DNA of 5,899 bases from Pseudonocardia sp. (GTDB lineage Bacteria > Actinomycetota > Actinomycetes > Mycobacteriales > Pseudonocardiaceae). The DNA lies in NCBI GenBank assembly GCA_030453005.1, contig JAKDLE010000213.1, forward strand, positions 1 through 5,899, in the 5' to 3' direction. The notes beneath the pieces were generated by a model. That model was given only the letters and a program-made list of their open reading frames with translations, made no database searches and was not told the origin of the DNA. The position numbers were made by a program, and so were the translations under genes. The stretch's first letter is position 1. Every line of letters begins with the position of its first letter. Below, one piece after another: positions 1 to 5,356 of the stretch.

Positions 1-336
1 GATGATGGCGTGCAGACTGTCGGACGAAGCCTTGCCGAGGACGAACCGGCCGGCCGACACCATCGTGAGCAGTGTCCGTGCCGACTCGACGAGGTTGAGC
101 ACCTGCCGTTCGTCGCCGAGCCGGTGCCCACCGACGGTCACGCCGTCGATCAACGTCATGACCTCGGGAAACGTGAACGGGTTCCCTTCGAGCACCGCTG
201 CATCCCAGACGAACGCAGGCAACGCCTTGCGGTAGCGGAAGACGGCGCGCTCGACCGAGTGCTCCGGGACGGCGGTGGGTAGGGCTGAGCGGTCCCAGCG
301 GAATCCCAGGGCGACGAACACGTCCGTGTCGTTCAT
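1..336 (-). CDS. Fic-family protein, N-terminal part (runs off left edge)
   Basis: An open frame of 112 codons starts at ATG 334-336 and is still open at base 1, so the gene continues to the left. AGAGGA lies 8 bases upstream of the ATG. Residues 40-70 contain a tryptophan-aspartate segment followed by [11 protein letters not shown] (E50, G51, N52) and DGVTVGG. This is the conserved N-terminal region of stand-alone Fic proteins, which carries the Glu-containing inhibitory helix. Fic domains usually transfer AMP to a hydroxyl side chain of a target protein, and this Glu normally blocks productive ATP binding. The position four residues before E50 is Ala rather than the usual Ser/Thr. The catalytic HxFx(D/E)GNGR motif would lie outside the window, so activity cannot be judged. 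No separate antitoxin is visible upstream. The family call rests on motif recognition only. Confidence 0.75.
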   Translation of the reverse strand, partial: MNDTDVFVALGFRWDRSALPTAVPEHSVERAVFRYRKALPAFVWDAAVLEGNPFTFPEVMTLIDGVTVGGHRLGDERQVLNLVESARTLLTMVSAGRFVLGKASSDSLHAII

Positions 337-352
337 GTGATCCGTCCTCTCG

Positions 353-382
353 CTGAGGAGGACGATACTGAGGAGGACGATA
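353..382. repeat. 15-bp tandem duplication in the fic 5' region
   Basis: Two identical adjacent copies of CTGAGGAGGACGATA lie 17 bases upstream of the fic start codon. Read on the minus strand, each copy contains TATCGT, which fits the loose actinobacterial -10 pattern TANNNT. The duplication may therefore have doubled a promoter element, or changed leader spacing. I see no convincing -35 box, so the promoter reading is inference; the duplication itself is directly visible. Confidence 0.85.
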
Positions 383-616
383 CTCATCCACGAACCGCCC
401 CCGCGGGTCCTCGACCGCCCGACGCGGCGGGGTAGAGACCGGACGCGTGCGCCATGTGGTGGGTGGCCAGCGGCTCGAGCGAGCCGTCGCAAGGTCATCC
501 AGTGGCCGACCAGCTCGCGATGATCGCCGAGTGCTCCAGAGGACCGGGCACCCGACCTGGTCCGAGTCCTCGACGCGGTCGTCGATGCCCCCGTGGACCG
601 GAAGGTTGCGAAAGAC
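383..616. other. Stretch without a recognisable gene
   Basis: I examined all six frames. The open frames here show no recognisable motif, have no convincing ribosome binding site and overlap one another, as expected of chance ORFs in GC-rich DNA. The stretch separates the fic start from the gpsA remnant and may itself be decayed coding sequence. No RNA gene, clear terminator or insertion-sequence end was seen. Confidence 0.5.
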
Positions 617-870
617 CCGCCAGGCCACGAGGTTGGCCCGCAGGGTCTGCGACGGTACGGCCAGCACCACGGCGTCGACCCCGTCCAGCGCGGTGGCAGC
701 GTCGGCAGCTCGATGCGGGGCAGGTAGTCGGGGTTGGCGTGCGACCCGTTGGCCCGGTCGCCTGGCCCAGATCACGGCGTCGCGTCCGACGTCGGCCGGC
801 ACCTTCGCGAACGCGCCTGCCGCCCGTACACGCCCCGGTCCCGTCCCCGGCCACGGCGACGAGTCCTCCG
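617..870 (-). pseudogene. Degenerate copy of the 5' third of gpsA
   Basis: This stretch is clearly homologous to the 5' part of the intact gpsA nearby, in the same orientation. Bases 629-655 are identical to 1811-1837 (27 bases). Bases 707-741 match 1911-1945 with one difference. Bases 761-815 match 1979-2033 with five differences. Relative to gpsA, about 22 bases are missing between 693 and 707 and about 14 between 741 and 761, so the frame breaks. Pieces of GpsA protein are readable in different minus frames: VAVAGDGTG (dinucleotide-binding loop region), [32 protein letters not shown] and [20 protein letters not shown]. There is no start codon at the expected place, and similarity stops near 617, about residue 100 of GpsA. 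A 15-bp palindrome, CCGTTCGGCGAACGG (868-882), lies at its upstream edge. It is either a decayed tandem duplicate or a fragment of a foreign gpsA. Confidence 0.85.
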
Positions 871-903
871 TTCGGCGAACGGGACGGGGCTCGGGACGGG
901 GTG

Positions 904-1026
904 TCACTCGATCTCCCGCGGATGCCCGGTTCCGGCGTAGGTGAGCCACACGGTTCGGGTCTCGTCGTCGATCAGGTACCAGATGCGCCCGCCACCGGTC
1001 ACCTCGTACTGCCGTTGTTCACGCAC
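904..1026 (-). CDS. 40-residue RelE/ParE-like C-terminal fragment or small protein
   Basis: The frame starts at GTG 1024-1026 with AGGAGG exactly 6 bases upstream, the strongest Shine-Dalgarno in this part of the window, and ends at TGA 904-906. The product begins with a short charged stretch (REQRQ). It then reads [19 protein letters not shown] followed by [15 protein letters not shown]. The pattern of a GRIWY strand, an acidic turn and a TVWL strand resembles the C-terminal beta sheet of RelE/ParE-superfamily toxins or related small actinobacterial proteins. At 40 residues it is about half a normal toxin, and the N-terminal helices are missing. Just upstream, in another frame overlapping the end of gps[11 protein letters not shown] resembles a RelE-type N-terminus. 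A frameshifted or internally deleted toxin gene is therefore possible. No antitoxin was found. Function is not assigned with confidence. Confidence 0.5.
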   Translation of the reverse strand: MREQRQYEVTGGGRIWYLIDDETRTVWLTYAGTGHPREIE

Positions 1027-1078
1027 CGCGCGCCTCCTGGCGGGGATGCAGCGGGCAGGGTGACCACCAGCTCCCAGG

Positions 1079-2080
1079 TTACTCCGGACGGGGAGTGCGG
1101 CTGATCAGCTCCTTGCCCATCTCCGCCGCTGAGAGGCCCTCGTTGCAGACGCGGCGTACCGCGTCGGCGATCGGGAGCTCCACTCCGTTCCGCTCCCCGA
1201 GCTCGCAGATCGACGAGCACGACTTGACGCCCTCGGCCACGCCGTGGCTGGCCGCCTGCGCGTGGGCGAGTGTCTCGCCCCGGCCTAGGCGTTCGCCGAA
1301 GGTGCGGTTGCGCGACAGCGGCGACGAGCAGGTCGCCACCAGGTCGCCCAGCCCGGCGAGCCCGGCGAACGTCATCGGGTCGGCGCCCAGCGCCACCCCC
1401 AACCGGGCGGTCTCCGCGAGCCCGCGGGTGATCAGCGACGCGCGGGTGTTGTCGCCGAACCCCATCCCGGCGGCGATCCCGCAGGCCAGGGCGATGACGT
1501 TCTTGCCCGCCCCGCCGAGCTCGCAGCCCACCACGTCGGTGTTGGTGTAGGAGCGGAAGTAGCCGGTGGTGCACGCCTGCTGCAGCGCGACGGCACGGTC
1601 GTGGTCACGGCACGCGATCACCGTGGCGGTGGGCTCGCCCGCCGCGATCTCGGCCGCCAGGTTGGGCCCCGAGACCACCGCGACCTGGTTGTCGGGCACG
1701 CCCGCGACCTCCACCACCACCTCGCTCATCCGCTTGAGCGTGCCCAGCTCCACGCCCTTCGCCAGGCTGACGAGCGTGCGCCCCGCCGGGAGCAGCCCGC
1801 GCCAGTTGGCGAGGTTGGCCCGCAGGGTCTGCGACGGCACCGCGAGCACCACGGCGTCGACACCGTCCAGCGCGGCCGCGGCGTTGGTGGACGCCGTGAC
1901 CAGCGCCGGGAGCTCGATGCCGGGCAGGTAGTCGGGGTTGGCGTGTCGGTCGTTGATCGACGCCGCCACGTCCGGCCGCCTGGCCCAGACCACGGCTTCG
2001 CGTCCGGCGTCGGCCAGCACCTTCGCGAAGGCGGTGCCCCAGGAACCCGCCCCCAGCACGGCCACCCGGCGGACCGTCAT
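1079..2080 (-). CDS. gpsA: NAD(P)H-dependent glycerol-3-phosphate dehydrogenase
   Basis: This cytosolic enzyme reduces dihydroxyacetone phosphate to sn-glycerol 3-phosphate, the backbone of phospholipids. The product is 333 residues, the normal family length. The N-terminal Rossmann motif is [18 protein letters not shown] (residues 6-23). SLAKGVE lies near 105-111 and [10 protein letters not shown] at 137-146. The catalytic-domain segment [13 protein letters not shown] contains the likely catalytic lysine K193. It is followed by [14 protein letters not shown] and [10 protein letters not shown] (239-251). I chose ATG 2078-2080 because the family starts a few residues before [10 protein letters not shown]. 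The frame extends 9 codons further upstream, but those codons run into the hairpin at 2095-2145. Only a weak GGCGGGG precedes the start. It lies 91 bases downstream of plsC in the same direction and is probably co-transcribed; its product feeds the pathway plsC serves. A broken partial copy lies at 617-870. Confidence 0.95.
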   Translation of the reverse strand: MTVRRVAVLGAGSWGTAFAKVLADAGREAVVWARRPDVAASINDRHANPDYLPGIELPALVTASTNAAAALDGVDAVVLAVPSQTLRANLANWRGLLPAGRTLVSLAKGVELGTLKRMSEVVVEVAGVPDNQVAVVSGPNLAAEIAAGEPTATVIACRDHDRAVALQQACTTGYFRSYTNTDVVGCELGGAGKNVIALACGIAAGMGFGDNTRASLITRGLAETARLGVALGADPMTFAGLAGLGDLVATCSSPLSRNRTFGERLGRGETLAHAQAASHGVAEGVKSCSSICELGERNGVELPIADAVRRVCNEGLSAAEMGKELISRTPRPE

Positions 2081-2094
2081 GCCGGCGCCCCGCC

Positions 2095-2145
2095 GAGCGA
2101 ACGGCACTCTCGGTCGACGTCATTGGCCGAGAGTGCCGCTCGCTC
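2095..2145. repeat. 19-bp inverted repeat between plsC and gpsA
   Basis: Arms 2095-2113 and 2127-2145 pair at 18 of 19 positions, the single mismatch being A2101, around a 13-base loop. The core is GGCACTCTCGG against CCGAGAGTGCC. On the minus strand it begins 26 bases after the plsC stop and ends 14 bases before the gpsA start. It has no T tract, so it is not a classical intrinsic terminator. It could reduce read-through, protect the plsC mRNA 3' end, affect gpsA translation, or be a copy of a dispersed extragenic palindrome. The structure is directly visible; its role is inference. Confidence 0.85.
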
Positions 2146-2171
2146 ACTCGGCGAGGGAGCCGGATGCGCGG

Positions 2172-2879
2172 TCACGAGGCCCGCCGGAAGAACGCGGACG
2201 GCGCGGGTTCGTCGCGGACGTCGGCCAGCAGGTCGCGCACCCGCGTCATCAGCAGGTCGGTGACCTCCCGCAGCAGCGCCGCGTCGACGGGCCGTCCGCG
2301 GTAGGCCGAGAGATCCACGGGCTCGCCGCAGCGCACGGTGATCGGGCCGCGCGGGAACGGCCGGAACCTCTTGTTGTAGGCGTCGAGCACCCGGTTGGTG
2401 CCCCAGTGCACCATCGGCACGACCGGCACGTCGGCGGTGAGCGCGAGCCGGGCCACGCCGGTGCGCGAGTGCATAGGCCAGCCGTCGGGATCGCGGGTGA
2501 TGGTGCCCTCCGGGTAGATGATGACGATCTTGCCCTCCCGCAGGGCGTCGGTGCCCTCGCGGAGGCTCTGCTGGGCGTCGGCCGAGTCGCGGTACACCGG
2601 GATCTGCCCGCTGCCCGCCAGCGCGCGCCCGAGCACCGGGGTGCTCCACAGGCTGTGCTTGGCCAGGAACCGCGGCACCCGGCGCGAGCGGTGCACGATC
2701 AGCCCGGAGTAGATCGGGTCGAGGTGCGAGACGTGGTTGGCCACGAGGAGCGCACCTCCGTGGCCGGGCGCCGGGATGTGTTCGGTGCCCTCGAACCGGC
2801 CGCGACCGGTCACCCAGCCGATCGGGTAGAAGAACACCGCGCAGAACGCGATCCAGAAGCCCTGCTTCTCACGCCGCAC
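2172..2879 (-). CDS. plsC: 1-acyl-sn-glycerol-3-phosphate acyltransferase
   Basis: It acylates lysophosphatidic acid at position 2 to give phosphatidic acid at the inner face of the cytoplasmic membrane. The 235-residue product has a hydrophobic N-terminal segment (about residues 8-23, FWIAFCAVFFYPIGWV). It shows all four acyltransferase blocks: NHVSHLDP with the catalytic HX4D pair H49/D54, GSGQIPVYR near 89-97, YPEGTIT with E124-G-T, and VPVVPMVHWG. I chose GTG 2877-2879 because AGGAGG lies exactly 6 bases upstream. An in-frame ATG at 2892-2894 would add five residues (MRRSW) but has only a distant GGGAGA. It is the first gene of a minus-strand pair with gpsA, which supplies glycerol 3-phosphate for the step before. 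The enzyme could accept a different acyl acceptor, since this subfamily is broad; the acyltransferase assignment itself is firm. Confidence 0.92.
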   Translation of the reverse strand: MRREKQGFWIAFCAVFFYPIGWVTGRGRFEGTEHIPAPGHGGALLVANHVSHLDPIYSGLIVHRSRRVPRFLAKHSLWSTPVLGRALAGSGQIPVYRDSADAQQSLREGTDALREGKIVIIYPEGTITRDPDGWPMHSRTGVARLALTADVPVVPMVHWGTNRVLDAYNKRFRPFPRGPITVRCGEPVDLSAYRGRPVDAALLREVTDLLMTRVRDLLADVRDEPAPSAFFRRAS

Positions 2880-3048
2880 CCACGACCTCCTCATCTCGAC
2901 GGCCGAGTCTCCCTGTTGGAAGGATCCAGGTCCACTCACCCACCTTCCGTGGATCTTTTTTCCCCGTCCGGGGCAACCCCTGCCGGGCCGGCGCGTCGTT
3001 AGGGGTGATGAGACTTCTGGCTCCCCGGCACAGACGCGAAGGACAGTG
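2880..3048. promoter_or_regulatory. Divergent control region, plsC-gpsA / sugar transferase
   Basis: This 169-base gap separates two divergent transcription units and should hold both promoters. No clear TTGACA/TANNNT pair is visible in either direction. Visible structure includes a dyad GATCCA (2923-2928) and TGGATC (2950-2955), followed by a T6 tract (2956-2961), which is rare in this GC-rich sequence. Two overlapping short hairpins follow: CCCC-GTCC-GGGG (2962-2973) and GGGG-CAA-CCCC (2970-2980). A loose ECF-sigma-like pair, GGCAAC (2972-2977), 16 bases, then CGTC (2994-2997), points towards the sugar transferase. AAGGA (3039-3043) is its ribosome binding site. The control function follows from gene orientation; the specific elements are tentative. 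Confidence 0.45.
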
Positions 3049-3807
3049 ATGACGGCCGCAGTGCAGACCGCCAGCCTGACGACCCACCTGCGCGCCCCGA
3101 CGCGCCCGCTACGCCTGGTCGAGGACCCGGACACCGTCGTCCTCACGCCCGTGCGCCCGCAGGCGGTCGTGCCCGACGAGGTGCAGCCCGCGGCGCGTGT
3201 GGCACGCGGCCTCGTCGGTGCGGCCAAGGCTGTGTCCGACGTCACGGTCGCCGCCGTGCTGCTGCTGCTGGCCGCGCCGGTGCTGCTCGCCGTCGCTCTC
3301 GCGGTCCGCCTCGACGGGGGTCCGGCGTTCTTCCTGCAGAAGCGGGTCGGCCGCGGCGGAGCCGAGTTCCGGATGGTCAAGTTCCGGTCGATGGTCGTCG
3401 ACGCCGAGCACGTCCGGGCGCTGCTGGAGTCCGTCGACGAGGGCGCGGGCCCGCTGTTCAAGATGCGCCGCGACCCACGGATCACCCGGGTCGGCGCGCT
3501 GCTGCGCCGCTACTCCCTCGACGAGCTGCCGCAGCTGTTCAACGTGCTGGCCGGGCAGATGTCGTTGATCGGGCCGCGTCCGCCCCTGCCCCGGGAGGTC
3601 GCCACCTACACGCGCCGGGAGCACCGCCGCCTGGCGGTGAAGCCGGGCATGACGGGGCTGTGGCAGGTCAGTGGCCGCAGCGACCTGTCGTGGGAGGAGT
3701 CGATCAAGCTCGACCTGCGCTACGTCGACGAGTGGAACCTCGGCATGGAGGCCCGGATCATCGCGGGCACGGCCCGTGCCGTCCTCGGCGGCCGCGGCGC
3801 CTACTGA
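3049..3807 (+). CDS. Polyprenyl-phosphate sugar-1-phosphate transferase (WbaP/ExoY type)
   Basis: It transfers a sugar phosphate from a UDP-sugar to undecaprenyl phosphate at the inner membrane face, the first step of an exopolysaccharide or glycan repeat unit. The 252-residue protein has a probably disordered N-terminus (1-58) and one hydrophobic membrane helix (about 61-86, rich in A, V and L). The catalytic domain of the bacterial sugar transferase family follows. Its motifs are FFLQKRVGRGG, KFRSM (111-115), RRYSLDELPQLFNVL with the catalytic pair D158-E159, MSLIGPRPPLP (171-181), KPGMTGLWQVSGRS and LDLRYVDEW. It lacks the multi-helix N-terminal module of large WbaP/CpsE proteins, so it is the compact form. 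ATG 3049 is preferred over the adjacent GTG 3046 because AAGGA sits 5 bases before it. No glycosyltransferase, flippase or polymerase gene is nearby, so the sugar substrate cannot be inferred. Confidence 0.9.
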   Translation: MTAAVQTASLTTHLRAPTRPLRLVEDPDTVVLTPVRPQAVVPDEVQPAARVARGLVGAAKAVSDVTVAAVLLLLAAPVLLAVALAVRLDGGPAFFLQKRVGRGGAEFRMVKFRSMVVDAEHVRALLESVDEGAGPLFKMRRDPRITRVGALLRRYSLDELPQLFNVLAGQMSLIGPRPPLPREVATYTRREHRRLAVKPGMTGLWQVSGRSDLSWEESIKLDLRYVDEWNLGMEARIIAGTARAVLGGRGAY

Positions 3808-3812
3808 CCGCC

Positions 3813-3932
3813 GAGTTTGCCGATCCCCGCGCCGAGTTTGCCGATCCCCGCGCCGAGTTTGCCGATCCCCGCCGCCGAGTTTGCGGATCCCCGCGGCGAG
3901 TTTGCCGATCCCCGCGGCGAGTTTGCCGATCC
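3813..3932. repeat. Six tandem copies of a 21-bp repeat
   Basis: Units begin at 3813, 3834, 3855, 3877, 3898 and 3919. Periods are 21, 21, 22, 21 and 21 bases. All share the 14-base core GAGTTTGCCGATCC (G for the second C of GCC in unit 4), followed by CCGCGCC, CCGCCGCC or CCGCGGC; unit 6 is cut short. The array starts 5 bases after the sugar transferase stop and ends 22 bases before the cofC start. Units 5 and 6 can form a small stem, CGGC-GAGTTT-GCCG. Because 21 bases is seven codons, some frames read as heptads such as AEFADPR, but the 22-base unit breaks the frame and the array lies outside both genes. It could bind a protein, form structured RNA, or be a slippage-prone minisatellite. Confidence 0.95.
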
Positions 3933-3954
3933 GGCACGGTGGGACGATGGTCGG

Positions 3955-4608
3955 GTGGACCTGATCGTGCCGGTCAAACGGCTGGACGCGGCGAAGTCGC
4001 GGTTGCGGGGCGCGGCCGACCGCGGAGCCTGCGACGAGGCCGCCCACGCCCGCCTCGCGCTGGCCCTGGCCCACGACACCGTGGCCGCCGTCCGGGCGGC
4101 CCGCCACGTGCGGCGGGTGCTGGTCGTCACCTCCGACCCGGTCGTGGCCGCGGAGTTCGCGGCCGTCGGCGTCGAGGTGGCGTCGGACGGTCCGCTGCCG
4201 GGCCTCAACGCCGCCTACGCCCGGGGCGCGGCGCTCCTGCGGGAGCGCGATCGGTGTGCCCCCGTAGCCGCCCTGCAGGCCGACCTGCCCGCGCTGCGCC
4301 CCTCCGAGCTCGACGCCGCGATCACCGGGGCGTGCGCGGCGTTCACCGACAACGCCCGCCGCGCGTTCTGCGTCGACGCCGGGGGCACGGGCACCACCCT
4401 GCTGCTGGCGGCGGGCGGGGTACCGCTCGATCCGCGGTTCGGGATCGGCTCGGCGCTGCGCCACGCCCGCTCCGGCGCGGTCGCGCTGCCCGGCGCCTGG
4501 CCGGGCCTGCGGCGTGACGTGGACACCTCCGAGGACCTGCGTACGGCGGTCGACCTCGGCCTGGGCGAGCACACCCGCGCCGTGCTCGCCCCATGCCCCC
4601 GAGCGTGA
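3955..4608 (+). CDS. cofC: Phosphoenolpyruvate / 2-phospholactate guanylyltransferase (coenzyme F420 synthesis)
   Basis: It activates the three-carbon phosphate used to build coenzyme F420, joining GMP from GTP. In mycobacteria the orthologue (FbiD) uses phosphoenolpyruvate; older annotation names 2-phospho-L-lactate. The 217-residue length is typical. The nucleotidyltransferase features are the N-terminal LIVPVKRLDAAKSRL (residues 3-17), LVVTSDP (56-62), LQADLPAL with metal-binding D110, DAGGTGTTLLLA (141-152), RFGIGSALRHA and the C-terminal DVDTSEDL (188-195). GTG 3955-3957 is chosen because the protein family begins immediately before LIVPVKRL. The frame is open further upstream through the repeat array, but that extension would be low-complexity repeat peptide. 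The Shine-Dalgarno is weak (GGTGGGA, 10 bases away). It may be transcribed through the repeats from the sugar transferase promoter. The gene order gpsA / cofC / ppk1 is as in mycobacteria. Confidence 0.92.
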   Translation: MDLIVPVKRLDAAKSRLRGAADRGACDEAAHARLALALAHDTVAAVRAARHVRRVLVVTSDPVVAAEFAAVGVEVASDGPLPGLNAAYARGAALLRERDRCAPVAALQADLPALRPSELDAAITGACAAFTDNARRAFCVDAGGTGTTLLLAAGGVPLDPRFGIGSALRHARSGAVALPGAWPGLRRDVDTSEDLRTAVDLGLGEHTRAVLAPCPRA

Positions 4609-4625
4609 CTACCTTGCAGAGTGCA

Positions 4626-4645
4626 TTGACACTTATGCTGTGTGC
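4626..4645 (+). promoter_or_regulatory. vapBC promoter and possible operator, leaderless
   Basis: TATGCT (4634-4639) matches the -10 pattern TANNNT and is followed by exactly 6 bases before the vapB ATG, so transcription would start at or next to the A of the start codon. No Shine-Dalgarno is present, consistent with a leaderless message, which is common in actinobacteria. ACAC (4629-4632) and GTGT (4640-4643) form a short dyad around the -10, a plausible site for VapB/VapBC autorepression. TTGACA at 4626-4631 is too close to the -10 to act as its -35 box; TTGCAG at 4614 is 14 bases away and weak. Confidence 0.55.
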
Positions 4646-4885
4646 ATGTCCTCGCCGTTGCAGATCAGGAATGTCCCGGCCGAGACGCGGCGCGCGCTCA
4701 AGGCACGGGCCGCGGCGCGCGGTGAGTCCCTCAACTCCTACCTGCTGGATCTCGTGCAGCGGGAGGTCGCGCGCCCCTCGGTGGCGGAGGTCCTCGACCG
4801 GGCGGCGCGCCGTGCCGAGCGGGCCACCGCGTCGGCACTCGACGTGATCACCGCCGAACGTGCCGAGCGGGACGCCCGCCGTTGA
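4646..4885 (+). CDS. vapB: VapB antitoxin, FitA-like ribbon-helix-helix
   Basis: The 79-residue product has an N-terminal ribbon-helix-helix. The strand is PLQIRNV (residues 4-10), followed by helix 1 (PAETRRALKARAAARG) and helix 2 (SLNSYLLDLVQREV, about 28-41). The C-terminal tail (SVAEVLDRAARRAERA and beyond) is charged and would wrap around and block the toxin. Proteins of this kind dimerise, bind the operator of their own operon and neutralise the partner VapC. The chosen ATG is 37 bases after the cofC stop and fits both the leaderless promoter and the usual family start. The gene overlaps vapC at TTGA (TTG start, TGA stop), giving tight translational coupling. The frame is open upstream into cofC, but that extension is only an overlap of frames. 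Confidence 0.9.
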   Translation: MSSPLQIRNVPAETRRALKARAAARGESLNSYLLDLVQREVARPSVAEVLDRAARRAERATASALDVITAERAERDARR

Positions 4886-5271
4886 TCGTCGTCGACAGCG
4901 CCGTCGTCGTCGACGCCCTCACCGCCGCACCCGGCACGGAGGGTCTGCGCGCCAGACTCGCCACCGAGGAGCTCCACGCGCCGACCCTGCTCGACTACGA
5001 GGTGGTGTCCGCCGTCCGCGGGTTGACCTTGGGCGGGCACCTCGGAGCGGGGCGCGCGGAGGACGTCCTCACCGACCTCGACGACCTGCACATGTACCGC
5101 TGGCCCTCGGTGGACCCGCTGCGCAGGCGGTCCGTGCAGCTCCGGAACAACGTCTCGGCCTATGACGCCGCGTATGTGGCACTGGCGGAGGCACTGGAGT
5201 GCCCCCTGCTGACCAGGGACGGTCGTCTCGCCCGGTCCGTCGGCCACCGCGCGCGCATCGACGTCTGCTGA
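4882..5271 (+). CDS. vapC: VapC toxin, PIN-domain ribonuclease
   Basis: The 129-residue product is a full-length PIN domain. It begins MIVVDSAVVVDAL with acidic residue D5. TLLDYEVVSAVRG carries E40, SAYDAAYVALAEAL carries D95, and CPLLTRDGRLAR carries D113. These four acidic residues coordinate the metal used to cut RNA, so the toxin appears catalytically intact. VapC toxins typically cleave tRNA or rRNA and stop growth when the labile antitoxin is lost. The start is TTG 4882-4884, overlapping the vapB stop; a rare start plus coupling would keep toxin below antitoxin. The 3' end abuts the remnant of a second, opposite-facing toxin gene, with only about 28 bases between them. No clear terminator follows. 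Confidence 0.92.
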   Translation: MIVVDSAVVVDALTAAPGTEGLRARLATEELHAPTLLDYEVVSAVRGLTLGGHLGAGRAEDVLTDLDDLHMYRWPSVDPLRRRSVQLRNNVSAYDAAYVALAEALECPLLTRDGRLARSVGHRARIDVC

Positions 5272-5299
5272 GCCCGGCGCCTCGGAGCCTGCGGATCAC

Positions 5300-5356
5300 G
5301 GACCGACCGCGGGCGGCGGACACGAGCACGCCCGTGTCGAGGATCAGTCGCGCCAC
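5300..5356 (-). pseudogene. Truncated PIN-domain (VapC-like) toxin remnant
   Basis: A frame beginning at GTG 5354-5356 encodes VARLILDTGVLVSAARGRS, the characteristic first strand of a PIN-domain toxin with its first catalytic aspartate (D7). It starts within the end of the upstream antitoxin remnant (13-base overlap), the usual antitoxin-toxin arrangement. After about 19 codons the similarity ends and the frame runs into arginine-rich sequence and then the opposite strand of vapC. The remaining 100 or more residues with the other catalytic acids are gone, so no functional nuclease is possible. The break point lies within about 30 bases of the vapC stop, which suggests that arrival of the vapBC module, or a deletion joined to it, removed the rest. 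Confidence 0.75.

Noticed and set aside
2..282. Plus-strand frames near the left edge
   Set aside because: They are antisense to the fic reading frame, which has recognisable family motifs and a ribosome binding site.
1642..1671. Loss of a conserved lysine in the GpsA segment [10 protein letters not shown], where many bacterial enzymes have GPxFAKE
   Set aside because: From memory, actinobacterial GpsA proteins commonly carry GPNLA-type variants here, and the later catalytic-domain lysine (KNVIALACG) is present. It is probably a lineage feature rather than an inactivating change.
2081..2107. A longer GpsA starting at 2107
   Set aside because: The nine extra codons overlap the hairpin arm and have no family equivalent. 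The protein family begins with the residues just before [10 protein letters not shown].
2923..2961. An intrinsic terminator on the plus strand (dyad plus T6)
   Set aside because: The stem is only 6 bp around a 21-base loop, and no plus-strand gene ends nearby.
1938..3002. A 354-codon open frame on the plus strand
   Set aside because: It is antisense to plsC and the start of gpsA. The motifs on the opposite strand are unambiguous, and this frame shows only low-complexity sequence.
3813..3932. The 21-bp repeats as a CRISPR array
   Set aside because: The units are directly adjacent with no unique spacers, and no cas genes are present. It is a simple tandem repeat.
3817..3954. An N-terminal extension of CofC through the repeats
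   Set aside because: The frame is open, but the peptide would be repetitive (PIPAPSL then AEFADPR heptads), the 22-base unit changes the pattern midway, and CofC proteins start at the LIVPVKRL strand.
3109..4572. A 487-codon open frame on the minus strand
   Set aside because: It lies opposite two well-supported genes (sugar transferase and cofC), crosses the repeat array, and has an arginine-, glycine- and alanine-rich composition with no motifs. It is an antisense shadow of GC-rich coding DNA.
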